Positions 1-10,570 of a stretch of DNA of 64,000 nucleotides are shown piece by piece. The position numbers and the translations under genes were made by a program. Origin of the DNA: CAZJQD01 sp964548165 [NCBI: uncultured bacterium] (GTDB lineage Bacteria; UBA8481); assembly GCA_964548165.1 (NCBI GenBank), contig CAZJQD010000015.1, positions 1,359-65,358 on the forward strand, written 5' to 3'. The notes below the pieces were generated by a model, which made no database searches, had not been told where the DNA came from, and saw nothing but the letters and a program-made list of their open reading frames with translations. Each line of letters opens with the position of its first letter. Within the stretch, counting starts at the first letter, position 1.

Positions 1-167
1 TCTACGGGCTCATGAAGACCGCCGACGGCACTTCGACCCAGGTCTCGCCCGGGAATGTTCTCTTCACGCTCATCGGGTTCATGGGCATGTACGCGATGCT
101 CTCCATCCTCTGGCTCTTCCTGGTGCAGAGAGAGTTGGCGGCCGGCCCGGAGCGGACCGCGCCATGA
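1..167 (+). CDS. cydA: Cytochrome bd oxidase subunit I (CydA), 3' end only
   Basis: The window opens inside a gene read in the frame starting at base 3 and ending at the TGA at 165-167. The visible 54 residues contain the segment SPGNVLFTLIGFMGMYAML, a hydrophobic helix that matches the last transmembrane helix of CydA, followed by a short polar tail. CydA carries the haems of the quinol-oxidising bd-type terminal oxidase in the inner membrane. Its stop overlaps the cydB start (ATGA), the usual cydAB arrangement, which supports the call although only the C-terminus can be seen. Confidence 0.85.
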   Translation, partial: YGLMKTADGTSTQVSPGNVLFTLIGFMGMYAMLSILWLFLVQRELAAGPERTAP

Positions 168-1252
168 CCCACGCGCTCGAGCTCTTCTGGTTCGCCGCGG
201 CCGCGGGGCTCCTCGGTGTCTATGCCGTCCTCGACGGCTTCGATATCGGCGCCGGAGCCGTCCACTTCCTGGTCGCTCGCACTCCCGATGAGCGGCGTGT
301 CGTCCTGAAGTCGATCGGGCCGGTCTGGGACGGCAACGAGGTCTGGCTCCTCGCAGCCGGCGGCACGATCTTCCTCGCGTTTCCTAAGCTCCTCGCGACC
401 GCGTTCAGCGGCTTCTACCTCCCGCTCATCGTCGTCCTCTGGCTCTTCATGTTCCGTGCCCTCGCCGTCGAGTTCCGATCGCACGTCGCGGACGCGGTCT
501 GGAGGTCGTTCTGGGACGCCGCCTTCGCCGCCGCCAGTCTCCTCCTGGCGGTCTTCCTCGGGGCCGCCCTGGGAAACGTCGTGCGCGGCGTGCCGATCGG
601 GGCGGACGGAACGTTCTTCGAGCCGCTCTGGACCGACTTTCGCGTCGGAGCCGACACCGGGATTCTCGACTGGTATACGATCCTCGTCGGCGTGGCCGCG
701 CTCGCGATCCTCTCTCTCCACGGAACCGCGTGGCTGGCGCTCCGCACCGCCGGCGATCTCGAGCGGCGCGCGCTCGCGGTGGCCCGCCGGATCTTTCCCG
801 TGGTGGTGCTCCTCGTCCTCGGGGTCGATGCCGCAACCGCGTTCGTTCAGCCGCAGGTTGCCGCCAACCTCGACGCGATGCCGTGGGGCTGGATCTTCGT
901 GCTTGTTCCCCTGGGCGCGCTCTTGGTCATGGGGAAGAGTCTCTATCCAGGCGCATCGGGGGCGGCAACGCCGGCCGGTGAGCGAAGGTTCTTCGCGGCG
1001 TCCTCCGCGCTCATCTTCTCGATGGTCGCCGCCGCCGCGTTCGGCGTTCATCCCTACCTCCTCCCGGCCCGCGATCCCGCCCTCTCTCTCACGATCGCGA
1101 AGGGCGCGTCGTCGTCCTACGGCCTCTCAAACGGGCTCCTGTGGTGGCTTCCGGGAATGGCTCTGGCGGTTGGGTACACGGTCTTAGCGTATCGAAGGCT
1201 GGGCCCGAAGCTGGAGGTCGAAACGAGCCGGGACAAGCACTCCACTCACTGA
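164..1252 (+). CDS. cydB: Cytochrome bd ubiquinol oxidase subunit II (CydB)
   Basis: This 362-residue polytopic membrane protein has the expected CydB length. Its N-terminus carries the hallmark VLDGFDIGAG near residue 24 and the IGPVWDGNEVWLLAAGG segment near residue 51, both typical of the family. Repeated hydrophobic helices follow to the C-terminus. With CydA it forms the high-affinity quinol:O2 oxidoreductase of the cytoplasmic membrane used at low oxygen. The ATG overlaps the cydA stop by the ATGA arrangement, so the two are translationally coupled. No cydX-like small subunit is evident immediately downstream; the next frame is an unrelated small lipoprotein. I am confident of the family; whether the oxidase is a canonical bd or a cyanide-insensitive type cannot be judged from this subunit alone. 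Confidence 0.95.
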   Translation: MTHALELFWFAAAAGLLGVYAVLDGFDIGAGAVHFLVARTPDERRVVLKSIGPVWDGNEVWLLAAGGTIFLAFPKLLATAFSGFYLPLIVVLWLFMFRALAVEFRSHVADAVWRSFWDAAFAAASLLLAVFLGAALGNVVRGVPIGADGTFFEPLWTDFRVGADTGILDWYTILVGVAALAILSLHGTAWLALRTAGDLERRALAVARRIFPVVVLLVLGVDAATAFVQPQVAANLDAMPWGWIFVLVPLGALLVMGKSLYPGASGAATPAGERRFFAASSALIFSMVAAAAFGVHPYLLPARDPALSLTIAKGASSSYGLSNGLLWWLPGMALAVGYTVLAYRRLGPKLEVETSRDKHSTH

Positions 1253-1286
1253 GCAGACTAACGAGCGTAAGCGCACAAAAGCATGC

Positions 1287-1292
1287 TATAAT
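1287..1292 (+). promoter_or_regulatory. Possible -10 box upstream of the Cys-rich lipoprotein
   Basis: A perfect TATAAT lies 29 bases before the lipoprotein start. No good -35 hexamer sits 16-18 bases upstream, so this is a weak promoter call based on the -10 alone. Confidence 0.3.
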
Positions 1293-1321
1293 GACCTCGT
1301 CCAACCATGGAGGTGGCATTC

Positions 1322-1564
1322 ATGCGGTCGACTCTCGTGAGTTTATCGGTTCTCTTGTTGTTGTCGGGTTGTGTCAACACCGGCGGCGTGAGTTCGGAGG
1401 GAGGCACCGCCTCCGGCAGTTCCGTCTGCTCGCCCTGCGGGGGCTCGGGGCGTTGCAACACCTGCAACGGCACGGGACGTTTCCTGGGCACGGGCGAATC
1501 CGGTTGCAGTACCTGCAGCGGTTCCGGCGTCTGCATCAACTGCGGCGGCAGGGGACGCTGGTAG
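1322..1564 (+). CDS. Small lipoprotein with four CxxCxGxG (DnaJ-type) motifs
   Basis: This 80-residue protein starts at the ATG preceded by GGAGG at 1309-1313, eight bases upstream; an ATG 15 bases earlier has no such site. It has a lipoprotein signal (hydrophobic stretch ending in LLSGC, lipidated Cys17). After a Gly/Ser linker come four perfect CxxCxGxG motifs: CSPCGGSG (36-43), CNTCNGTG (45-52), CSTCSGSG (62-69) and CINCGGRG (71-78). This is the same motif and number as the zinc-finger region of the chaperone DnaJ, but here without a J-domain and on an exported lipoprotein. Binding of two zinc ions, or a redox-active thiol role in the periplasm, is inference. I do not recognise a named family. 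Confidence 0.7.
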   Translation: MRSTLVSLSVLLLLSGCVNTGGVSSEGGTASGSSVCSPCGGSGRCNTCNGTGRFLGTGESGCSTCSGSGVCINCGGRGRW

Positions 1565-1627
1565 CACGCACTACTCTGAGGATAGCTTCACTATAATCAC
1601 AGATCGATGGACTCGCGAGGGATCGGG

Positions 1628-1673
1628 GCTGAGGGGCAGGCTCGGAAGGGCCCTACTCTACTGCGCCCTCAGC
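1628..1673 (+). other. Stem-loop between lipoprotein gene and tRNA-Asn
   Basis: GCTGAGGG at 1628-1635 pairs perfectly with CCCTCAGC at 1666-1673, with a further short CAG/CTG match inside. There is no T-run after either arm, so it is not a standard intrinsic terminator. It may end transcription of the lipoprotein gene or be a structured RNA. Apart from this and the tRNA, I see nothing in 1565-1893. Confidence 0.3.
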
Positions 1674-1681
1674 GATGATTC

Positions 1682-1756
1682 TGGCTCCGCGGGCAAGGCT
1701 CGAACTTGCGACCCGTCGGTTAACAGCCGACTGCTCTACCACTGAGCTACCGCGGA
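1682..1756 (-). tRNA. tRNA-Asn (GTT anticodon)
   Basis: Read on the minus strand this gives a complete 75-nt cloverleaf: acceptor TCCGCGG/CCGCGGA, D-arm GCTC...GAGC, anticodon stem GTCGG/CCGAC with loop CTGTTAA (anticodon GTT), 5-nt variable loop, T-stem GCAAG/CTTGC with loop TTCGAGC, discriminator G and an encoded CCA. All stems pair perfectly. Confidence 0.97.
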
Positions 1757-1893
1757 AGGTTTCGGGATTCTCCTCTATCGGTCAGCGGGGCGCAAGACTT
1801 TAGGCGGCGATGGCGTCGTCCTGGTTGGCGGCGTCTTGTGGAAATCACGGGAGCGCGCGCAGCGTATCTGCCCGCCTAATGGGGTTCTAGCGG

Positions 1894-2502
1894 TCAGCGG
1901 TGCCCGGTCAACGCGTCTCCCAGGTCGCCGCTCCCCAGTCTCATTACGGTCGGCGTCGCTCCGGTCAGGTCGAGGACCGTGGAGAGCTCGGGCAGGCAGA
2001 CGCCGCCGTCCAGGTGGAGATCGGCCCTGGGGAAGAGTTGCGCCATGTCGTCCGCGGTCTCCGCGTACTGGTGAGCGTTCACCCAGGCCGAGGCCGAGAT
2101 CAGCGGCTCGCCCAGCGCGTCGCAGAGCGCGTCGACGATGGGCATGCCGCAGAGCCGGATGCCCACGGTGCGCTGACGGGTCAGGGTCAGGCGGGGCAGT
2201 TCCTTCGTGGCCCTGAGGATGAAGGTGAAGCGGCCCGGCGAGAGGCGCTTGATGAGGCGGTAGCCGATGTTGTCGACGTAGGCATACTGAGAGATCTTCT
2301 CCAGGTTCTTCAAAAGGAGCGACAGGTGCTTGGACGGCGGCAGGTCCCGGAGATCGCGGAGCTTCTGCACGCCGGCTCGGGACGAGAGGGCGGCGACGAG
2401 CGCGTAGGTCGTATCCGTCGCCAGGCCCACCACGCCGCCGCCACGCAGGATCTGCGCGGTTTCGCGGACGGGGTGCTCGAACTCTCCGGCGACCTGGACC
2501 AT
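1894..2502 (-). CDS. YciO/YrdC/Sua5-family protein, YciO subgroup
   Basis: This 202-residue single-domain protein has the YrdC-like fold signature: GGVVGLATDTTYAL near residue 22 and PSKHLSLLLKNL near residue 55. The latter segment, with ISQYAYVDNIGYRLIKRL, SPGRFTFILRATKELP and TVGIRL, resembles E. coli YciO more than TsaC or Sua5. The superfamily binds ATP/threonine-type substrates. TsaC/Sua5 make threonylcarbamoyl-AMP for the tRNA t6A37 modification; the role of YciO-type members is less certain. A usual Sua5 C-terminal domain is absent. It lies downstream of the DUF47/PiT pair on the same strand, separated by a long pyrimidine-rich tract, so it may or may not share their transcript. Confidence 0.85.
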   Translation of the reverse strand: MVQVAGEFEHPVRETAQILRGGGVVGLATDTTYALVAALSSRAGVQKLRDLRDLPPSKHLSLLLKNLEKISQYAYVDNIGYRLIKRLSPGRFTFILRATKELPRLTLTRQRTVGIRLCGMPIVDALCDALGEPLISASAWVNAHQYAETADDMAQLFPRADLHLDGGVCLPELSTVLDLTGATPTVMRLGSGDLGDALTGHR

Positions 2503-2520
2503 GACGACAAGACTAAGGCA

Positions 2521-2620
2521 TGAGGACCCCGGGAGGAAGAAGGGGAAGAGAAGAGGGGAGGAGGAAGAAGGGAGGAGAAAGCAAGAGAGGTGACGGAGGA
2601 GGATGCGGGGAAGAGGGGGC
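2521..2620 (-). other. 100-nt pyrimidine-rich transcript tract (possible rut site)
   Basis: The plus strand here is almost all purine (GAGGAAGAAGG-type runs), so minus-strand RNA made after the DUF47 stop codon is C/U-rich and G-poor for about 100 nt. That is the composition expected of a Rho utilisation site, and could reduce read-through into the YciO gene. Function is inference from composition only. Confidence 0.35.
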
Positions 2621-2633
2621 CTTGGGCGGGGCT

Positions 2634-3248
2634 TCAGGTCATCTTGACGATGGTGTCTGAGAGGATGTTGGCGGCTTCGTCGCCGCGGTCGGCGGCGTTG
2701 GAGATGTGGCGGTAGAGCTCGCGCATCTTCAGGATCATCTTCACGTCGTCGGACTCGAAGAGCTCGGCCAGGGCCTCGCGGTACCGGTGCTCGATGAAGT
2801 TCTCCGCCTTCTTCGCCCGCGTCAGCCCCTCCAGGGCCGTTCGCGGTTCCTCCTTCATGATCGCGATCGCGTCCGCGATCTCTTTCGCCTCGTTCGCCAG
2901 GGCCGTGGCCATCTTCAGGAGGAAGGGGTTCGGGGCGATCTTGAAGAGCATCATCTCCTCCACCGTCGTCTTGGCGTAGTCGACCATGTCGTCCACGGCG
3001 CGCGAGAGCTTGAAGATGTCCTCGCGGTCGATGGGCGTGATGAACGCGTCGTGGAGCTCGTTGACGAGGTGGGCCCTGAGATCGTCGGTCGCCAGTTCCA
3101 GCTCCTCGACCTTCAGCCCGTTCTCCTGCGTCGGGTTCTCCATGTACGCGACGAGCGCCCTGACACCCTCCTCGTTCTTCCTCGCGTGCGCGGCCATCAT
3201 GCCGATGAAGTCCCGCTTCTTCGGAAAGAAGATCTCCCGGATTCCCAT
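2634..3248 (-). CDS. DUF47/PhoU-like regulator paired with PiT transporter
   Basis: This 204-residue, largely helical protein matches the DUF47 (PhoU-like, TIGR00153) family in length and in features such as IREIFFPKKRDFIGMMAAHA at the N-terminus and DREDIFKLSRAVDDMVDY near residue 77. These helical-bundle proteins are cytoplasmic and are almost always encoded beside a PiT phosphate permease, as here: the permease gene ends 34 bases upstream on the same strand. By analogy with PhoU it is thought to modulate phosphate uptake through the permease; the exact mechanism is not established. Acidic residues scattered along the helices could bind metal as in PhoU, but I cannot confirm specific ligands. 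Confidence 0.9.
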   Translation of the reverse strand: MGIREIFFPKKRDFIGMMAAHARKNEEGVRALVAYMENPTQENGLKVEELELATDDLRAHLVNELHDAFITPIDREDIFKLSRAVDDMVDYAKTTVEEMMLFKIAPNPFLLKMATALANEAKEIADAIAIMKEEPRTALEGLTRAKKAENFIEHRYREALAELFESDDVKMILKMRELYRHISNAADRGDEAANILSDTIVKMT

Positions 3249-3282
3249 GACTACCTCCTGTTATGCGGTTCCGGCGACCATG

Positions 3283-4302
3283 TCAGGCCGCCAGTCCGCG
3301 AACGAACGCGACGATGCCGTAGGTCAGCGCACCGATGATGCCGGCCGCCGGGATCGTGATGAACCAGGTCGCGACGATCTCTCCCGCCTTGCCCCAGCGA
3401 ACCGCCTTGTAGCGCTCCGCCGAACCCACGCCCATGATGCTCGACGAGACCACGTGCGTCGTCGAAACGGGGAACCCGAGCTGGGCGGCGCCGAGGATGA
3501 CGAGCCCCGAGGTGCTCTGCGCGCTGAAGCCATGGATGGGCCTGAGGCGGTAGATGCCGGATCCCACCGTCTTGATGATCGACCAGCCCCCGAACGCGGT
3601 CCCGAGGCCCATGGCCAGGGCGCAGACGAAGATGACCCAGAACGGCACCGCGAACTCCATGACCTCGCCGCGCGTGGCCGCGTATCCGACGAGCACCATG
3701 GTGATGATGCCCATCGATTTCTGGGCGTCGTTGGCGCCGTGCGAGAGAGCGAGGCTGACGGCGGAGACGAGCTGGCCCTTGGCAAAGTAGCGGCTGACGT
3801 GCGGTTTCTGCCCCCGCGCCAGCCACGTCATCGACCGCATGAACAGGAGCCCGACGAGGAAACCGAGGATGGGGGAAATGATGAGCGCGGCCACGATCTT
3901 GCCGAAGCCCGCCCACTGCACGTGCGTGACGCCGACGCCCGCGATGGCGGCGCCGACGAGCCCGCCGATGAGGGCGTGGCTGGAGGAAGAGGGGAGCCCG
4001 AACTTCCAGGTGATGAGGTTCCACGTGATGGCGCCGGCCAGGGCCGCGAAGATGATCCATGTGTCCGCTATGGCGGTCGGATCGACGATGCCCTTGCCGA
4101 TGGTCTTCGCGACGGCCGTGCCGAAGAGGAACGGTCCGAGAAACTCGCAGACCGCGGCCAGGATGAGCGCGACCTCGGGCGTCATGGATCGGGAGGCGAT
4201 CATGGTGGCCACGATGTTGGAAGCGTCGTGAAAACCGTTCACGAAATCGAACACCACCGCGGCGGTGATGACCAGGATCACGAGTATCAGGGCAAAGGTC
4301 AT
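3283..4302 (-). CDS. PiT-family inorganic phosphate permease
   Basis: The start is set at the ATG at 4302, which begins directly with a membrane helix ([19 protein letters not shown]). An upstream extension would add an Arg-rich stretch not seen in the family. The 339-residue product shows the two inverted PiT signatures, [17 protein letters not shown] near residue 16 and [17 protein letters not shown] near the middle, plus about ten hydrophobic segments. PiT proteins bring phosphate, often as a metal-phosphate complex, across the inner membrane using the cation gradient. It is followed by its DUF47 partner and is divergent from lysC across a 148-bp gap. There is no Shine-Dalgarno sequence before the start, and a candidate promoter lies only 11 bases upstream, so the message may be leaderless. 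Confidence 0.93.
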   Translation of the reverse strand: MTFALILVILVITAAVVFDFVNGFHDASNIVATMIASRSMTPEVALILAAVCEFLGPFLFGTAVAKTIGKGIVDPTAIADTWIIFAALAGAITWNLITWKFGLPSSSSHALIGGLVGAAIAGVGVTHVQWAGFGKIVAALIISPILGFLVGLLFMRSMTWLARGQKPHVSRYFAKGQLVSAVSLALSHGANDAQKSMGIITMVLVGYAATRGEVMEFAVPFWVIFVCALAMGLGTAFGGWSIIKTVGSGIYRLRPIHGFSAQSTSGLVILGAAQLGFPVSTTHVVSSSIMGVGSAERYKAVRWGKAGEIVATWFITIPAAGIIGALTYGIVAFVRGLAA

Positions 4303-4313
4303 CGAAGCGGGCG

Positions 4314-4343
4314 ATTCTAGGAGAGAGGGTTCCTCTAAGGCAA
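4314..4343 (-). promoter_or_regulatory. Candidate promoter for the PiT/DUF47 genes
   Basis: On the minus strand TTGCCT (4343-4338) and TAGAAT (4319-4314) are separated by 18 bases. The -10 matches the consensus at five of six positions. It ends 11 bases before the PiT ATG, implying a very short or absent leader. Confidence 0.4.
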
Positions 4344-4409
4344 GGTGAATCAGACTGCGAGGAGTGGAATATGAACGGCGGGAGCGGCGCTGGGCGCGGC
4401 GCCGGGCGC

Positions 4410-4438
4410 TTGCGTCCGCGTTCTCGAAACCGTATCCT
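4410..4438 (+). promoter_or_regulatory. Candidate promoter for the lysC gene run
   Basis: TTGCGT (4410-4415) and TATCCT (4433-4438) are 17 bases apart; each matches consensus partly (three and four of six). The lysC ATG begins 12 bases after the -10, again implying a near-leaderless transcript. Confidence 0.3.
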
Positions 4439-4450
4439 GTGTCGTCCATT

Positions 4451-5692
4451 ATGCTCTTCGTTCAGAAATACGGCGGCTCCTCGGTCGCCAACATCGACCG
4501 CATTCGTAACGTCGCGCGTCGCGTGGCCTCCACGGCCGCCGCGGGCAACCAGGTGGTCGTCGTCGTCTCGGCCATGGGCGACACGACCGACGAACTAATC
4601 GAGCTCGTCGAGAAGCTCTCCGAGCGCCCGCCCGAGCGCGAGTACGACGTGCTCCTTTCGACGGGCGAGATCGTCTCGGCTGCGCTCCTCGCGACCGCCC
4701 TGGACACCCTCGGTCACCGCGCCGTCTCGATGACGGGCAACCAGATCGGGATCGCCACCGATGGCGTCTACTCCAAGGCCAAGATCGTCGGGATCGATCC
4801 CTCGCGGATCCGTGCCGCCCTCGATTCCGGGGCGGTCGTCACCGTTGCCGGGTTCCAGGGCATCGACGAGCGCGGCGACATCACCACGCTCGGCCGCGGC
4901 GGCTCCGACACCACCGCCGTCGCCCTCGCCGCGGCTCTCAAGGCCGATGTCTGCGAGATCTTCACGGACGTCGATGGCGTCTACACGGCCGACCCCCGCG
5001 TCGTTCCGGCCGCGCGGAAACTGCCGACCATCGCCTACGACGAGATGCTGGAGATGGCCACGGCCGGCGCTCGCGTCATGCAGTCGCGGTCGGTGGAGTT
5101 CGGCGCCAAGTTTGGTGTTCGCATCCACGTCCGTTCGTCGCTCAATGAAGGAGAAGGAACCATGATCCAGGCAGCTGCGGCACAGTCATCGGGGTCCGGG
5201 CAGTCGTCCGGCATGGAAAGCGTGCTCATCCGGGGAGTCGCTCACGATGTCGAGCAGGCCAAGATCACGGCCACCGACGTCCCCGACCGACCCGGCGTCG
5301 CCGCCGAGCTCTTCGGCGCGCTCGCGGACCAGCGGATCAACGTCGACGTCATCGTCCAGACGGCGACCGAGAAGAACACGAACGACATCTCGTTCACCGT
5401 GGGCAAGGCCGAGCTCAAGCGCGCCATCGAGATCACGAAGGCCTCGATGCAGAAGCTGGGTGGGGCCGGGCAGGTCCAGGCCGATGAGAACATCGGCAAG
5501 GTCTCGATCGTCGGCGTCGCGATGGCCCAGCACCACGGCGTCGCCGCCACGATGTTCCGGACCCTCGCCGCGCAGGGGATCAACATCCAGATGATCACCA
5601 CCTCCGAGATCCGCATCTCGGTCATCATCGACAAGGACAAGGTTCCGGCGGCCTGCCAGGCCCTGCACACCGCCTTCGGGCTCGACAAGTAG
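4451..5692 (+). CDS. lysC: Aspartate kinase (monofunctional, with ACT domains)
   Basis: The chosen ATG gives a protein starting [13 protein letters not shown], the conserved N-terminus of aspartokinases; an upstream in-frame ATG would add an Arg-rich stretch foreign to the family. The 413-residue length fits the monofunctional class. Visible motifs are KYGGSSVA (residues 6-13), [16 protein letters not shown] near 150 and [13 protein letters not shown] near 170. The C-terminal third carries two ACT modules (from about residues 270 and 345) for feedback by lysine or threonine. It phosphorylates aspartate, the first step to Lys, Thr, Met and diaminopimelate. It leads a ten-gene same-strand run and is 10 bases before cimA, pairing aspartate-family and isoleucine synthesis. 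No Shine-Dalgarno sequence precedes the start. Confidence 0.95.
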   Translation: MLFVQKYGGSSVANIDRIRNVARRVASTAAAGNQVVVVVSAMGDTTDELIELVEKLSERPPEREYDVLLSTGEIVSAALLATALDTLGHRAVSMTGNQIGIATDGVYSKAKIVGIDPSRIRAALDSGAVVTVAGFQGIDERGDITTLGRGGSDTTAVALAAALKADVCEIFTDVDGVYTADPRVVPAARKLPTIAYDEMLEMATAGARVMQSRSVEFGAKFGVRIHVRSSLNEGEGTMIQAAAAQSSGSGQSSGMESVLIRGVAHDVEQAKITATDVPDRPGVAAELFGALADQRINVDVIVQTATEKNTNDISFTVGKAELKRAIEITKASMQKLGGAGQVQADENIGKVSIVGVAMAQHHGVAATMFRTLAAQGINIQMITTSEIRISVIIDKDKVPAACQALHTAFGLDK

Positions 5693-5702
5693 CCCGGGCG
5701 CC

Positions 5703-7418
5703 ATGGCCAGGACGCGCGCGACTGCCGCGGGCGCGGTCGACATCTACGACACGACGCTCCGCGATGGCACGCAGGCCGAGGGCATCGACTTCTCGGTCGA
5801 CGACAAGGTCCGCATTGCCCAGAAGCTCGATCGCCTCGGCGTCCACTACCTCGAGGGCGGCTGGCCTGGCTCGAACCCGAACTCCATAGAGTTTCTGGAT
5901 CGCATCCGGACGGTTCCCCTCAAGAGAATCAAGGTCGCCTCATTCGGCTCGACCCGGCACGCCAAGAACAAGTGCGCGAACGACGAGAACATCCAGATGC
6001 TCCTGAAGGTCGGCACGCCCGTCGTGACCATCTTCGGAAAATCCTGGGACCTCCATGTCCACGAGGCGCTCCGCGTCTCCCTCGAGACCAACCTCGAGAT
6101 GATCGCGGACAGCGTCGCCTACCTCAAGTCCAAGGGACGCGAGGTCGTCTACGACGCCGAGCACTTCTTCGACGGGTTCAAGCGGAATCGCGCCTACGCG
6201 CTCTCGACGCTCGCCGCCGCCCATGACGCCGGCGCCGACGTGCTCTGTCTCTGCGAGACCAACGGCGGCGCCATTCCCTCCGAGGTGGCGGCCATCGTTC
6301 GCACGGTCCGCGAGCGGTTTCCGAGAGCGCGCCTCGGGATCCATACGCACAACGACTCGGGCTGCGGCGTCGCCAACTCCCTGGCCGCGATCGAGGAAGG
6401 GGCCGTCCACGTGCAGGGCACGATCAATGGTTACGGCGAGCGGTGCGGCAACGCCAATCTCATCCCCATCATCGCCAACCTCGAACTCAAGCTCAAGCGC
6501 CCCTGCCTCGGCCCGAGCTCCGTCCGGGGCCTGACGGAACTCTCGCGTTTCGTTGCGGAGCTGGCCAACCAGATCCCCGACGAGCGGGCGCCGTACGTGG
6601 GGCGAAGCGCGTTCGCGCACAAGGGTGGCATCCACGTCTCGGCCGTCCTCCGGAATCCCCAGTGCTACGAGCACTGCGAACCGGAGCTCGTCGGCAACGG
6701 ACGGCGCGTCCTGGTTTCCGACCAGTCCGGGCGAGCGAACCTCGTTTACAAGATCCACGAGCTCGGGCTCGACATCGCCCCCGACGCTCCCGAGCTGGCC
6801 GCCGTCCTGAAGGAAGTGAAGCGGCTGGAGAACGAGGGTTACGAGTTCGAGAGCGCCGAGGCGAGCCTGGTGCTCCTCATCGAACGCGCCCTGGGGCGCC
6901 TGCCGCGATGGTTCGATGCCGTGACCTGGCGCATCCTCGACGAGTGCATCGCCGGAGAGAATTTCGTCTCCGCGATGGTCAAGGTCGCGGTGAATGGTTC
7001 CGAGGTCCACACGATGGCCGAGGGGAACGGTCCGTTCAACGCGCTCGATACCGCGTTCCGGCGGGCCATCTCCGGCGCGTATCCCGCCATCGACCGGATG
7101 AAGCTCGTCGATTACAAGGTCCGCGTGCTCTCGACCGAGCATGCCACGGCCGAGGCCGTGCGCGTCCTGATCCAGAGCTCGGACGGTCACGACACCTGGG
7201 GAACGGTCGGAGTCTCGGCCAACATCCTCGAGGCCAGCTGGCTGGCGCTTGTCGACTCCATCAGCTTCTTTCTCCTGCGGTCCGGTGGTCGTTCCACGGG
7301 AACGCGTGGCCGCTCCAGGGCAGGAAAGAAATCCACTGCCGCCGGAACGAAGACAGCCGGCGTCCGTGGGGCCCGCTCCGCACCGCGTCGCCGATCCGCG
7401 CCGCGTCGCCGGCGCTAG
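5703..7418 (+). CDS. cimA: Citramalate synthase (CimA) with a basic C-terminal tail
   Basis: This member of the isopropylmalate/homocitrate synthase family has the CimA-type N-terminus DTTLRDGTQAEGIDFS and LEGGWPGSNP, which separates it from LeuA. Further motifs are the metal-binding HTHNDSGCGVANS and GYGERCGNANL in the catalytic TIM barrel (residues ~10-280), and a C-terminal LeuA-dimer-type regulatory domain (~400-525). It condenses pyruvate and acetyl-CoA to (R)-citramalate, a threonine-independent route to 2-oxobutyrate and isoleucine. The last ~40 residues are an unusual Arg/Ala/Gly/Lys-rich basic tail not expected in the family; its frame stays open to TAG, 13 bases before hisS. Regulation by isoleucine through the C-terminal domain is known for the family, not shown here. 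Confidence 0.93.
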   Translation: MARTRATAAGAVDIYDTTLRDGTQAEGIDFSVDDKVRIAQKLDRLGVHYLEGGWPGSNPNSIEFLDRIRTVPLKRIKVASFGSTRHAKNKCANDENIQMLLKVGTPVVTIFGKSWDLHVHEALRVSLETNLEMIADSVAYLKSKGREVVYDAEHFFDGFKRNRAYALSTLAAAHDAGADVLCLCETNGGAIPSEVAAIVRTVRERFPRARLGIHTHNDSGCGVANSLAAIEEGAVHVQGTINGYGERCGNANLIPIIANLELKLKRPCLGPSSVRGLTELSRFVAELANQIPDERAPYVGRSAFAHKGGIHVSAVLRNPQCYEHCEPELVGNGRRVLVSDQSGRANLVYKIHELGLDIAPDAPELAAVLKEVKRLENEGYEFESAEASLVLLIERALGRLPRWFDAVTWRILDECIAGENFVSAMVKVAVNGSEVHTMAEGNGPFNALDTAFRRAISGAYPAIDRMKLVDYKVRVLSTEHATAEAVRVLIQSSDGHDTWGTVGVSANILEASWLALVDSISFFLLRSGGRSTGTRGRSRAGKKSTAAGTKTAGVRGARSAPRRRSAPRRRR

Positions 7419-7431
7419 GAACGAGGCCCCC

Positions 7432-8759
7432 GTGGCCGATATCCTGAAGGCGCCGCGCGGCACCCGGGACCTCGTGGGGTCCGTGCTGGAGCGGTTCGTC
7501 GAGATCGAGTCCGCCGCCCGTTCGCTCTTCATCCACTACGGCTACCGCGAGATCCGCACGCCTCTCTTCGAGGATCGGGCACTCTTCGAGCGCTCCGTCG
7601 GAGACGCCACCGACATCGTCAAGAAGGAGCTGTACCGGTTCGAGGATCGCAAGGGGAGGCCCCTGGCGCTGCGGCCCGAGGGAACGGCCGGTGTCGTCCG
7701 CGCGTATATCGAGAATCGGCTGGATGCGGATCGACCGGTCGCGCGGCTCTGGTACGCGGGAGCCATGTTCCGCTACGAGCGCCCGCAAGGAGGCCGGTAT
7801 CGCCAGTTCACCCAGCTCGGGTGCGAGCTCTTTGGCGCCGGCGGCGTCGCCGCCGACCTCGAGATGATCGAGCTGGCGTGCCGGCTCCTGGAGCGACTGG
7901 ATGTGCCCGTGGAGCTGAAGATCAACCACCTGGGCTCGCCCGAGGATCGCGTCGGCTACGCCGCGATGCTCAAGGCATGGTTCGGCGAGCGGCACGAGGC
8001 GCTCTGCGGCACGTGCCACGAGCGGCTCGAACGCAACCCCTTGCGGCTCCTGGATTGCAAGGTCCCCGCCTGCAAGGCCGTGGCCGCCCAGGCGCCGGCC
8101 CTGGTCCTGGGACCGGCCGCCCGGCACGAGCTCGATCAACTGCTCAGGGGGCTCGAACTGAGCCGCATCCCGTGCACGGTCGATCCGCGGCTCGTGCGCG
8201 GGCTCGACTACTACACGGGCATGGTCTTCGAGGTGACCTCGCCGCAGCTCGGCGCTCAGGACGCGGTGCTGGGCGGGGGGCGCTATGACGGCCTGGTCGA
8301 GGACCTGGGCGGACCCAGGACGCCCGCCGTGGGATTCGCGATCGGACTCGATCGCCTCGCGTTTCTCCTGGAGCAGAAGCTGGGCGAGGCCGCGTCCGTG
8401 GCGCCGCTCGTGTACGTCGTCGCGATGGGCGAGAGCGCGCACCTGCCGGCCTCCCGCGTCGCCCGGCTCCTGCGCAGGCTCCAGGAGCGGGAGGCGCTCA
8501 TCCGCGGCGCGCGCCCTGCCTGGATCGAGCAATCGCTCAAGGATCGCTCGCTCCGGGCCCAGATGAAGGAAGCCGACCGATTGGGCGCTTCCTACGTGGC
8601 CATCGTGGGCGAGGACGAGGTCGCGGCGGATGGCGTGACAATGCGGTGCATGGCTTCCGGCGAGCAGTTCCTTGTCTCGCTCTCGGGGCTCGGCGATAAT
8701 GAAGCGATCGAGGCGCTCTCGCGGGCGCTGGAGAAATTGACCGTGGCGAGGAGACAGAT

Positions 8760-8763
<4 letters not shown>
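7432..8763 (+). CDS. hisS: Histidyl-tRNA synthetase
   Basis: The GTG at 7432 gives 443 residues, normal for HisRS, and starts right before the conserved KAPRGTRDL. Earlier in-frame starts lie inside cimA and would add a 61-residue nonconserved extension. Class II motifs are visible: motif 2 YAGAMFRYERPQGGRYRQF (~residue 106), the HisRS-specific LVRGLDYYTGMVFEV (~residue 250) and motif 3 near GGRYDGLVEDLGG and PAVGFAIGLDRL. The C-terminal anticodon-binding domain follows from about residue 320. It charges tRNA-His in the cytoplasm. Its stop overlaps the aspS start (ATGA), the hisS-aspS pairing common in bacteria. Confidence 0.96.
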
Positions 8764-10547
<1,784 letters not shown>

Positions 10548-10570
10548 AGCCCTTTCCCGGGCCTCAACCC

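Noticed and set aside
1591-1596. Second TATAAT after the lipoprotein gene as a small-RNA promoter
   Set aside because: No -35 partner is present and there is no clear transcript end apart from a weak hairpin; a chance match cannot be excluded.
5940-7532. 530-codon minus-strand frame opposite cimA
   Set aside because: It lies antisense to clear CimA motifs and has no recognisable domain.
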